DNA of 15,788 bases from Goniomonas avonlea (taxonomy: Eukaryota > Cryptophyceae > Goniomonadida > Goniomonadaceae): the NCBI GenBank assembly GCA_003573635.1, contig QUTJ01031717.1:1-15788 (forward strand). The letters are read 5' to 3'. Shown piece by piece: positions 1 through 7,928 of this stretch; the first letter of the stretch is position 1; every line of letters starts with the position of its first letter. Under the pieces are notes generated by a model that worked only from the letters and a program-made list of their open reading frames with translations, was not told the DNA's origin and did not search any database. A program made the position numbers and the translations under genes.

Positions 1-119
1 CTGCGACTGACATATCTCCTTGCCACCCTCCTTGCACACGAAGGTGCTCTGAGAGGACTGCGACTGACATATCTCCTTGCCACCCTCCTTCACGAAGGTG
101 CTCTGAGAGCCTGCGACTG
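1..119. repeat. 57-bp tandem repeat, about two copies
   Basis: Copy 1 is 1-57 and copy 2 is 58-110. Copy 2 lacks four bases of the cttgcacacg segment. A third copy is cut short at about 119 after ctgcgactg. Because 57 is a multiple of three, plus frame 1 stays open across the array to a stop at 169-171 and would read as a Leu-rich 19-residue repeat. No start codon or family is visible, so coding is unproven. It lies just beyond the 3' end of the SET gene. Confidence 0.85.
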
Positions 120-175
120 CACGCGACGTCCTTGTCCCAGACCCGCATGTCCGCGAGGAATGGAACAATGACCGG

Positions 176-1328
176 CTAAAACAGACAGTCAGGACCTCGT
201 GCTAAAGCACAACACGATTGAGCCGTAAGGAACAGCATTGCTGACTTCAGCACCAAAACATGATGCAGACAACGCACTTCTTGACCCGCAGATATTGGGC
301 AGCTGGTTTCAACCACCAAGTAAGGCCACCCCCTCCGCTTCACTGTGATGAACCTGACTTGAGAGTTTAGGCATGGCCAGTTCAACAATTGGCCGGTGAT
401 ATAAGCACAATCAGACGTGTTCCAAGGATCAAATCCTCGGAGCGGGACAGGCTAGGTGCACCTTGGAGGGATTCGCTACCTGTTCCAACCAAAAACAATA
501 CACACCGGCAGTTGGCGGTCAACTCGGAGGATGGAGAATCAGCAGTCGTGCTGGCGTGGTTGATTCGGCGAGTGGCGTTGCCGTTTACAAACGCACACAC
601 TAGTAGTCCATCATCTCCGCCTCTCTGCGTTAAATCTAGCCACGCAAGGTAGTCTCCGCAGCGACCCAGCCCTTCAGCTTCCGGCTGTAGCAGCACTGGT
701 GGTGTGTGAGCACAGAAACAAAACTCACGGCGACCCACTCCAGTCCTGGTACTCTGACGTGACACCCACCCAGCCACTGTATGGTCCAATGATCGTTCCT
801 TGTGCGAGATCAGCCTTGGCTACGACTCCGCACTGCGGGGACAGTGTTGATGGCATGACCATTGCGTCTTAGTTCACCTGACCGCGCAGACATTCCCGAG
901 GGTCGGTCATCGATAGTCTGACCACGCACACCTCCTGACAACTCATGCAACGCTGACTAGTGACACTGCGCAACCATTCTGCATCGTCGGCGGTTTTCCC
1001 GTTCACCTGCAGGACTGTCTGGATTTGCCAACCAGAAACGCAGCTTACCTCGAACAGAGGGGACACATTGCGACTCCAACCATCTTCAATCTCTTCTTTC
1101 AACGCTGCTGCTGCTTCTGAAAGGATCTATTTGAGACGTGTCAGACGAAGCCTCGTGCTGATTCCGATGCTCGACCTGCGGAGGAAGACTATCGCCGACC
1201 TCGGCATCAGGCTCGTTGGCACGATGCCATCCAACGTTTGGGGGTTGTAGTGCGTGCTCATTTGAGTCATTAGGGCTCAAGCGTTGTGAAACCACACTCT
1301 CTTCCACAGCGTCTGCAAATCGCAGCAT
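176..1328 (-). CDS. SET-domain protein (putative methyltransferase), six exons
   Basis: Exons on the minus strand are 1328-1176, 1126-1049, 1006-878, 832-739, 695-504 and 357-278. The last may read on to a stop at 176. Introns are 49, 42, 45, 43 and 146 nt and all phases agree. The product is about 275 aa. Residues 1-120 are unassigned and include a short segment reading VNGKTADDAEWL. The SET fold follows: GVVAKADLAQGTIIGPYSG (the G-A-GT-I-Y-G strand), then VNGNATRRINHAS matching the GN-RFINHS cofactor motif, then ANCR and a last strand ending CPISAGQE, like the family's I-GEEL. SET domains transfer methyl groups from S-adenosylmethionine to lysines, usually on histones. Oddities: NHS is NHA, about 13 residues separate NHAS from ANC, and the usual DYG tyrosine after GEEL is not seen. 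A splice from 278 to about 195 could instead give a GQEVLTVCF ending. The 146-nt intron ends in AAG. Confidence 0.68.
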
Positions 1329-1426
1329 TAGGCGGCGGAGCTTCGGGACTCTCGAAGCGTATGAGCTCTTATGAGGAGCGTGTGCATAAAGGGGACACCG
1401 GTTGACGCCCGCCGTCCACGGGAAAA
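1329..1426. promoter_or_regulatory. 98-bp divergent promoter region
   Basis: This is the whole gap between the SET start codon (minus, 1328) and the PDZ start codon (plus, 1427). Both promoters must lie here or overlap coding sequence. No TATA box or shared motif with the other two divergent gaps was recognised. The PDZ ATG has a good context (gggaaaaATGGCC). Confidence 0.45.
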
Positions 1427-2687
1427 ATGGCCACACCTGCGCGCCGAACCCCACTGGGCGTGTCTTTTGAGGGAAACGATGTCGTTTTCGTCCAGCCCGG
1501 TATGCCAGCTGCTCAAACGGACGCATTGCGCCCTGGTGACCGGCTGGTGAGTGTTAACGGGGTTCGTCTGCGAGGCAAAGAGGATGCCATCAGCGCGATC
1601 AATGCGGCAGATGGACCGTTACAGCTGGCTCTATGGAGGCCGAGCCGTTTGAAGTTGACCAAAAATAATGATGAGTTGTTTGGATTGGATTTGGAACAAG
1701 CTGGACCAAACGTCCGCGTTGCTGGTGTGAACCTTCAAGGGGCGGCAGCACGCAGCGGCTACGATTTCGTCACATACCCTCATTTAATCCGCTCTGTAAA
1801 CTCCACCAACGTCTCGTCGATTGACGACTTCAAGTATCTAGCCCATGGTCAGGCTTCTCTTGACCTTGACATGGTGTACCGGATTGAGGTGACCATCGAC
1901 CCTGATCACCCAACACCAGCGCACCAGCCCTCGCCCTACCAGCATCCACCAACTGCGAGTTCGCCCCCTCCACAACCTAGTTCTCCTGCTTCTGATCAGA
2001 ATTATGTTGAACAGCAACAACGGAGAATTATTGATCAGCAGCAGTACAAGATCGCAGAAATGGTGAAAGAGATTGGTGGACTCCGGGAGGAGCTGACGAA
2101 AGCCCGAGCCAGGTAAGTTGTGGAATGCCATCTGTTCTGTGATTTACCTTCCGTTGAAAGGGAGGTCGAGTTGCAGCGGACCATTGATGGCCAGCGCGAT
2201 ACTATTGCAGCTCAGCAGGTAGTTGTTGCTCTGAGCGCACCCATTGATGGCTCGCAGATGGCTGCTGATCGACACAATGCGTTCGCTCAACATGCGAAAA
2301 CTGTCCAACCTCCTCAGGTGATTTTTATTCCTTCTGTTTCGATGGCTGTTTCGATTGTCCCACCGTCAACCTAGAGGGGCTCAACCCATTTTTGGCGGCA
2401 TTTTGTCATCCGAGGAAACCTGTCTGATTCGTTTCCCTTCTTGTTTCTCTTTCGGGTCGATCGATGCCTGACAGTGTTCTTGGCAGCCTCCGATGAACCA
2501 GACCTGGGATGCTGGCAGCCAGATGCATGGCTACAGGCAACCTCACTCAGGCTACAACCACTATGGGCAACACAATGGGTACCCTTCTCACCAACAACCT
2601 TCTTCGTACGGACATTCTTCGTACGGACATTATGGATCGTACGTTCAACCCGGTGGCTATGGTGGCTACGGCACCCCAATTTGGTGA
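1427..2687 (+). CDS. PDZ-domain and coiled-coil protein with Gln/Gly/Tyr-rich tail
   Basis: Three exons, 1427-2112, 2161-2317 and 2487-2687, joined by introns of 48 and 169 nt, give 347 aa in continuous phase. Residues about 8-72 form a PDZ domain: PLGVSFEGNDVVFVQPGMPA, then LRPGDRLVSVNGV, the usual carboxylate-loop-less start and the GD-ll-VNG core. Residues about 78-165 look like a second, degenerate PDZ fold. A proline-rich linker (about 168-195) precedes a coiled coil rich in Gln, Glu and Arg (about 198-255). The last 66 residues are low complexity, with SYGHSSYGHYGSY and GGYGGYG. PDZ domains bind C-terminal peptides, so a scaffold role is inferred; no orthologue is recognised. A 39-nt in-frame GT-AG segment at 2219-2257 could be an optional intron. 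Intron 1 ends in AAAG|G. Confidence 0.75.
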
Positions 2688-2742
2688 CAAGTGCGGCGAA
2701 AAGTGGCAACCCGAGAGTATTACACATCAACTCGATCAACCG

Positions 2743-2748
2743 AATAAA
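2743..2748 (+). terminator. AATAAA polyadenylation signal of the PDZ gene
   Basis: A canonical AATAAA lies 56 nt after the PDZ stop codon, at the expected place for a eukaryotic 3' end signal. Confidence 0.55.
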
Positions 2749-3409
2749 AGAACGAACGTGTTTTAAAAATCGTTGCAATAATCAGCCCATTCTCTCGAGA
2801 TTTTTAGGCGACAAACTGCCTCGACATCTCAGGGTGTTTGTTCATGCTGTCGTTCCACAGGTGCTCACCACCATTATCATTGCACCTACACGAACCAAGT
2901 CAGTCGGCATGTCAAAAGAACAATCGATTCGACTCACTCGCCGTCACAGGCATCGCCCAGGTCAAACAGGGAGGTGGTGAAGATCCCCTTCCTTTTCTGC
3001 AGCTGCGGGAACAACGATCAGTTCGGCCATTCATTTTCGACAGACTTCTTATTCTCCAGCATATTTTTGTTCATAGATTCACAGGAACAATGTACTGAGG
3101 CCTGAGCAACGAACACGACAAGCCATCCAACGTACCAACATGAACGTCCCAAACATGACTGGCTCAAGTTGCCTCTCACTGCTGCGTGTCCAAAAATAGC
3201 AGACAACCACGACATTTTTAATTCTTTAAAAAATAGTGGCCAATCACCGACCGATCCATTATTGGAAGGACGCAAGATAGGATATGCTCGTTTAGGTGGC
3301 CCAAGTTCATATGGTTTCGACTTGTCGACGATTTTGTTGTATGGAGACTATGGACAAGACAAGACCTTAGACCAATTCAAAAAACAACTGGTCACTGTGG
3401 TCAGTGGCG
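2749..3409 (+). other. Unassigned stretch; possible small or upstream exons
   Basis: No family is recognised here. A possible exon pair starts at ATG 2844, has a 43-nt GT-AG intron (2861-2903) and stays open to TGA at 3103-3105 (72 aa). A second open frame without any Met runs from 3106 to 3474 on the plus strand. It would need an upstream exon and could join the next gene by a 43-nt splice (3391 to 3433). Both have natural-looking composition, but neither has homology I can name. The minus strand is full of stops at 3220-3410. Confidence 0.25.
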
Positions 3410-4246
3410 ATGGAGCAGGGCAACCAAACGCAGCTTTCTGTCGGTTCCGCCCGGTGTCTAGACAAAAACTATAAAGGGGATCTTCCTGCGGGTACTATTC
3501 TCCAGGTTTGTAGTGAGCGTATTTAGAAGAGGCTGTCTTAATTTACCCACAGGTCACTGCCATCCAACCTGTAAATTCAGGCAGCTCTCGGTTGTCACTC
3601 GCAACTGATCATGTCCAATGCTGATAGTCTCTTCTCGCAGAATGCCATCGTACAGATTGACGGTTAGTGACTCCGAGGTTTCTCTCCAGGTGGATCTGCA
3701 CGATGCTCTTTCCGACATTGTGGGTCCCGATGTTTTGTGACTGCTCTCTCACCGGGAATCAGATTCAAAGTGACGGGCTCGGGGTCGGACAATTTGTACG
3801 TGTGGATAAAGCCGAAATTGGTGAAAAGGTAGGAGCCATAGATGAAGCCCCCATGTGACTCTTCTGCGACAGTATCCTTGCATTTCCAAGATGGTGCCCT
3901 TGGCCGGACGTCGACCCACAGTTGGAAAGCCGCACCCTTTGCCGGGAACAGGTTACTGGCGTGGCTTTTTTTTGTTTTTGAAACTGTGTTGCAGAAGTAC
4001 TTGCCAATTCTGATTCTCCTATCATGCTCGGCGCTCCTCGTGTTTGCGACGCCGCGGCTGCCTCGAATATATTCGGATCGTACGTCGTCTTGGTCCCGCC
4101 CCCACAGTCCAAACCGGAGGTGATCTTATCGTCTTTGTAGGCCGAAGACACCTTGTCGGTGGAAGAAGCGCAGCCCGTCCGCGATTGGAAGTGCAAGACG
4201 CTCTCTCCTGGGTACGCGAGGATCACGCGAGTGCAGGAGCATTGCT
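3410..4246 (+). CDS. RPA70N-like OB-fold domain, multi-exon 5' part of a gene
   Basis: Proposed exons are 3410-3505, 3553-3612, 3690-3719, 3763-3828, 3873-3951, 3995-4119 and 4141-4246. Introns are 47, 77, 43, 44, 43 and 21 nt; a 54-nt option using the acceptor at 4173 avoids the very short last one. In-frame stop TAG 3368-3370 precedes ATG 3410. The product resembles the N-terminal protein-interaction OB fold of replication protein A large subunit. QLSVGSA near the N terminus matches the family's LS-GAI. LPAGTILQVTAIQPVNSG matches the PILQVxxIxPIxxG strand. LHDALSDIIQ then LGVGQFVRV matches the ATQLN-LV-G-L---VVRV region. VGKPHPLP matches the closing IGxPxPY. No DNA-binding DBD-A/B/C domains follow, so this is not a normal RPA1. 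The 77-nt intron is the weakest join, and a 9-nt microexon at 3641-3649 is an alternative. If the 4120 splice is not used, the protein stops at 4140 (158 aa). Confidence 0.45.
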
Positions 4247-4293
4247 GTCTCAGGGGATTTATTATTATTATTACACACTAACCATCATAGCAG

Positions 4294-6800
4294 CCATGAC
4301 GAGCCCTGATCCCGCGGACAACTCCGGCTTCCCCTTTACCTTGCCAAGCGACACCATTGGGGATGATGAGAAATGCAATGCTGACTCTTCTGACGCTCCA
4401 CGGGTTGGAAAGGCAACGCAGGCGCGTCAGAATTCGAGCCGATGGGAAAAGGTGAAATTGGTGCACTTTTGGCACCCAGCCCACATAATGTTCCAGGGAA
4501 GCAGCTTGTTTGCAAGACTGGACGAACAAGCAGAAACCAAAAACCCCGCTGTACCACTCCTTCCAGAGTGCCAGGAGTCAGACTGTGAGTCGCCATCGAC
4601 ATCACCACCGCGACTTCCGATCACTCGCCAGGTACTCCTTGTTTCTTGCTGGCCCTGGATCTAACCTCTCACTCGCCGCATCCATCCACACAGGAGAATG
4701 TCACACAAGGAGCTACTGCGGCACGTGGCCGTTGCAAAGGACCCAAAACATCCGCGTCAAAGGAAGACAGTGCGGCCAACAAGATACCCTCAGTCACGGC
4801 ACCGGAAGCTCTGCGCCTCCCCGCAGTTCCAGACTGGAGCATGCTCGATACAGATGCTACTCGCGCTGCCAATGCTCTGCTCGCAGCGCATGTATGTTTT
4901 CTTCAGAGCTTGCATAGGTCTTTGTTCTGGGAAGTCTGATCTGCTGTCCATAGATCAAGGCAGCTTCGTGTTGAATCTTGCTTTCTGTTGCTTTCTGCAC
5001 CCATGTGACTCTCACAGCTCTCACCCAACGCAGGCTGGAAACTTAGCAGAGATTAATCGCCTGCGCGAACAATGCGAGGGAATGTGCTCTGCGATGGACC
5101 TTTTCGTGCAGCTGTCAAAATGCGATCAGGGCAACAAAGAAAACACGCAAGCGCTACAGCAGGCAAGCCTGTTCATGGTTTTTCAGTCTGTACACTCTGT
5201 GTACAGTCAGTGTACAGTCAGGGACGCCTGTTGGTGTTTGCCCAGTCCGAACTCCCACGTTTGCTTGTACGTGTCCCCCCCAGCGTCGACTTATTGCCTG
5301 TGCCAGGAGGCGATGCAAGCAGCACTCCCGTACATGCAGCATGCCTGCCCCGACGACGCGTCGTCAACGCGAAGTGTAGCCTTGCGACTCTCGCTGGACA
5401 CGCAGCCGCAGCTGCGCCAGCACACCAGCACCGCGGCGCAGCTCAAGGCTGCCGACGCTGAGGCAGCCGGCCGCACCAAACGGTACGCTTGTCGGGTGTC
5501 GGGTGCCAGGTGTGAAGCCAGGCTGGTCGTGAAAAGCGGGAATTGTCAGCTCTAGTTGACAGCAGGAGTTGGAACGTTGAGCTCATGATGATTAGAGTGA
5601 CCAGGGGTAGTTGCTGGGAGTCTGGACATCACAGGATTGGTGAACATCAGTGGGCCTTATAGGGAGTTTGGTGAACATCAGTGGGCCTGGACATCACAGC
5701 ATTAGTGCACATCAGTGGGCATCATCAGGGAACAGCATTTGTGATCAGTGGGCATGGGCATAATAGCATGAGTGCACAGCAGTGGGCATTGCATTAGTGA
5801 ACAGACACATCATTGGCGCACAGCAGTGGGCATTGGCATTAGTGAACAGACACATCATTGGCGCACAGCAGTGGGCATTGGCATTAGTGAACAGCATACA
5901 CATCATTGGCGCACAGCAGTGGGCATTGGCATTAGTGAACAGCATACACATCATTGGCGCACAGCAGTGGGCATTGGCATTAGTGAACAGCATACACATC
6001 ATTGGCGCACATCAGTGGGATTGGCATTAGAGAACAGCATTGATGAGCATCAGTGGGCATTGGTTAGTGAACATCAGTGACTGTGCCTCATGACCTGGCC
6101 GCGTGCTCACTTGAACCCAATAGGCGTGTGCTGTGCAGCCTGGCCGCGTGCTCACTTGATGTGGGCTGCACCCCATATGCGTGTGCTGTGTGGTGTGTGC
6201 TGTGACTTAAAGATGGCAGACTGCGGACGGAGAAGACAGAGACAGCGTGTGCGAGCGTCTGGGACTGCAGCGAGGAGGGCAGCGTTCCAGTGTGGCGGGG
6301 GGGCGACAAGGAGGACGCCGCTTCCAGCGCCTCCAGACTGACAAGGATATTTTCACCAATGCGCCAGTGCGCTGCACCAGCCAGAAATCGCAGTGCTCTC
6401 TTGGCAGGTAATACCGGAGCCTTTTGTTTTCTTGGTGTGCTTGCCAGTAGCACTTGCAAGCCGTGTGACACGGTCGGTGCAATTTGCCTAGAGTGTTACA
6501 CGATGTTGCCTGTGTGCACGAATTGGCATGTTGCCTGTGCATTTGGCATTGCCAATCGTGAATGCTGCTCGCTATTTGATTTTGAATCCAATCGTGAATG
6601 CTGGTATTCAGAACCTTGCAACTGACCCGCGCACAGGCAAGCAAGCAAGCGGAGAAGCGGCGAGCGAAGTGAGGGACGAATCAGAACATGGTGACCAGGC
6701 CCAGAAACAACGAGGCACCGGACGCGGCAACAGCCAACGCTCTCGCGGCAAGAATGACCCTCCTGCCGAGTACGCCAAACACCTTTTGATACACGTGTGA
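4294..6800 (+). CDS. Unrecognised disordered/helical protein, probably the 3' part of the RPA70N-like gene
   Basis: Exons are 4294-4631, 4694-4891, 5034-5162 and 5307-5482, with a possible last exon 6637-6800. The first can be joined to the OB-fold exons by a 47-nt intron (4247-4293) with a good branch sequence (actaacc). It could instead start independently at ATG 4296. The introns of 62, 142 and 144 nt keep phase; the 144-nt one begins CAG|GCAAGC, a GC-AG intron. The first about 110 residues are acidic and Ser/Thr/Pro-rich and look disordered. The exons at 5034 and 5307 encode probable helices (AEINRLREQCEGMCSAMDL). The possible last exon gives a basic Arg/Gly/Gln tail. It needs an intron of about 1.15 kb that holds the minisatellite, and its donor is uncertain (5483 or a nearby GT). 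A further in-frame 45-nt GT-AG segment is at 4452-4496. No function can be assigned. Confidence 0.4.
5637..6080. repeat. 45/48-bp minisatellite within a probable intron
   Basis: Degenerate copies of gaacatcagtgggc begin near 5640. Near-perfect units starting gcattagtga then lie at 5791, 5836, 5881, 5929 and 5977, so the periods are 45, 45, 48 and 48. The 48-bp form has three extra bases (agcatacac against agacac). It decays again by about 6080. All unit lengths are multiples of three, so several frames on both strands stay open by repetition. It is probably inside the last intron of the preceding gene. Confidence 0.9.
6081..6135. repeat. Dispersed repeat, copy 1
   Basis: This 55-bp segment (ctgtgcctcatgacctggcc onward) is nearly identical to 13617-13671, with two differences that I can see. 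Part of it (tggccgcgtgctcacttga) recurs at once at 6141-6159. The rest of the region up to 6636 shows no other recognisable feature. Confidence 0.85.
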
Positions 6801-6900
6801 TCCGACAGATACACGTGAAACATGTCCGCCCTATTGGCGCGAAAGATATCGCATGCGAGCGATCAGTTCAGCCCTCTTGTTTGCCGTATTTGGCGCGAAA
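6789..6900. promoter_or_regulatory. Paired CACGTG and E2F-like motifs
   Basis: GATACACGTG occurs twice, at 6789-6798 and 6809-6818, exactly 20 bp apart. ATTGGCGCGAAA (6833-6844) and TTTGGCGCGAAA (6889-6900) follow. The latter is a textbook E2F/DP site (TTTSSCGC on either strand). Such sites usually drive S-phase genes. No confident gene starts immediately downstream, so the target is unknown. The first CACGTG overlaps the end of the tentative last exon of the previous gene. Confidence 0.4.
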
Positions 6901-7100
6901 AATCGCGAGTGTGGTGCAGCTGAGTGTGCTCTGGATAGTGTCCTCTCAGTACCGGCCTCAACTTGCTCGCAGGCGTCGGTCAGGACCTGTCACCCGGGCA
7001 CGGATTAGATCTCAGGCAAGCTGAAGCCCAAGAAGCAGTCGACCCACTGCAACGACCCAGGACACGGGCACCTTGGCGGTGCTCGCGGTCGGGACGGACG

Positions 7101-7166
7101 TGGGACTGCGTGGACTGCGTGGACTGCGTGGCCTCGGCGTGGGACAGCGTGGACTGCGTGGACTCT
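7101..7166. repeat. 9-bp GTGGACTGC short tandem repeat
   Basis: Several direct copies of gtggactgc, interrupted by gcctcggcgtgggacagc and then resumed. No gene association is evident. Confidence 0.8.
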
Positions 7167-7405
7167 GCCAGGCCATCAATACCTGAACACTGACACGAGA
7201 ATGTGCATACCCGCTGCGGCAGCTTTTTGGTATGCTGTACGACACCCCGGTTCGAAAATTAAAGTTGTTTTAGGCGCCACGGAGCTTGAGCTGAGGCATG
7301 ACGGCGAGATGAAACATGCTCCAGACCTAAACCCCAGTCCACTGCAATCACCACCACCCCACCACCCCCCCACCCCACTCCCACCACCGCGCACTACACC
7401 CACGC

Positions 7406-7497
7406 ACACAGACGAAATTCGCAAGCCAGTGTGCACTCTCACACAGCCGAAATTCGCAAGCCAGCGTGTCCCCGAGCCACGTCCACTCTCACACAGC
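7406..7497. repeat. 35-bp duplication containing CACACAG and CGAAATTCGCAAGCCA
   Basis: cgaaattcgcaagccag occurs at 7413 and again at 7448. Each copy is preceded by a cacacag trinucleotide-like acceptor. A third partial copy (cactctcacacagcc) ends near 7498. Confidence 0.75.
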
Positions 7498-7694
7498 CAC
7501 CGACTATGACCGATCCGTATTGCTTGGCCTGGATCGGCCGGGTCCGTCGGGATGGCCACCGTGGTTTCGGCAGAGCGTCTATTTGCCAGCACACAAATAG
7601 CAGGGTCATGGTAGCCGCCGAATCGGAAACTCTTCCAATGGGTTCGCAGATCGTAATGTTTGAACCACTTTCATTGCCGCTGACAAGCCCGGCG

Positions 7695-7827
7695 TACGGT
7701 CTGTGAAGGAATCTCTTGTCAGGTCAGTATCGGGACTATCTCGCCACAACAGGCCAAATACGGTCTGTGAAGGAATCTCTTGTCAGGTCAGTATAGTATC
7801 GGGACTATCCCGCCACAACAGATCAAA
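7695..7827. repeat. 64-bp tandem duplication, two copies
   Basis: The unit beginning tacggtctgtgaaggaatct starts at 7695 and 7759. Copy 2 carries a 4-bp insertion (gtatagtat for gtat). Each unit contains a GT...AG segment of 54 or 58 nt that looks like an intron. Confidence 0.85.
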
Positions 7828-7928
7828 TCGTCATGGGTACCGTCGGGGTGCGTGTGGGAATGGTAACCGATTGGTGTTGCTACTGCTGCTAGCACTGCTG
7901 CTGTTGCTCTCAATAATCCGCGCAACGA

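Larger units (their letters stand above)
6901..7928. other. About 1 kb without a convincing gene
   Basis: Open frames exist on the plus strand but none resembles a family. The frame at 7201-7509 becomes proline-rich within a CCACC tract. The frame from ATG 7507 is 66 aa and ends at 7706. A leucine run at 7874-7912 comes from CTG/TTG repeats. A possible short spliced frame starts at ATG 6822 (donor 6922, acceptor 6960) and ends in a basic stretch. The stretch is dominated by small tandem duplications, listed separately. Confidence 0.4.

Noticed and set aside
3613-3662. Two introns of 27-28 nt around a small exon reading NAIVQID
   Set aside because: The frame is open, but one 77-nt intron, or a 40-nt intron with a microexon, fits the RPA70N alignment and the usual intron size better.
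3410-4140. Frameshifted pseudogene reading of the RPA70N-like region
   Set aside because: Each frame change falls at a GT-AG pair of 43-47 nt with pyrimidine-rich ends, like the introns of intact neighbouring genes.
5745-6002. An 85-codon minus-strand frame with Cys/Met/Phe repeats
   Set aside because: It is produced by the minisatellite, whose unit length is a multiple of three. Two plus-strand frames are open for the same reason.
5637-6080. CRISPR-like array
   Set aside because: Repeats are contiguous or degenerate with no unique spacers of fixed length, and the surrounding genes are eukaryotic.
7230-7275. Possible tRNA because of GGTTCGAAA
   Set aside because: No T-stem complement, acceptor stem or anticodon arm can be formed around it.
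7201-7509. Proline-rich 102-codon plus-strand frame
   Set aside because: The second half is simple CCACC sequence followed by a 35-bp duplication. There is no homology, and no splice partner is convincing.
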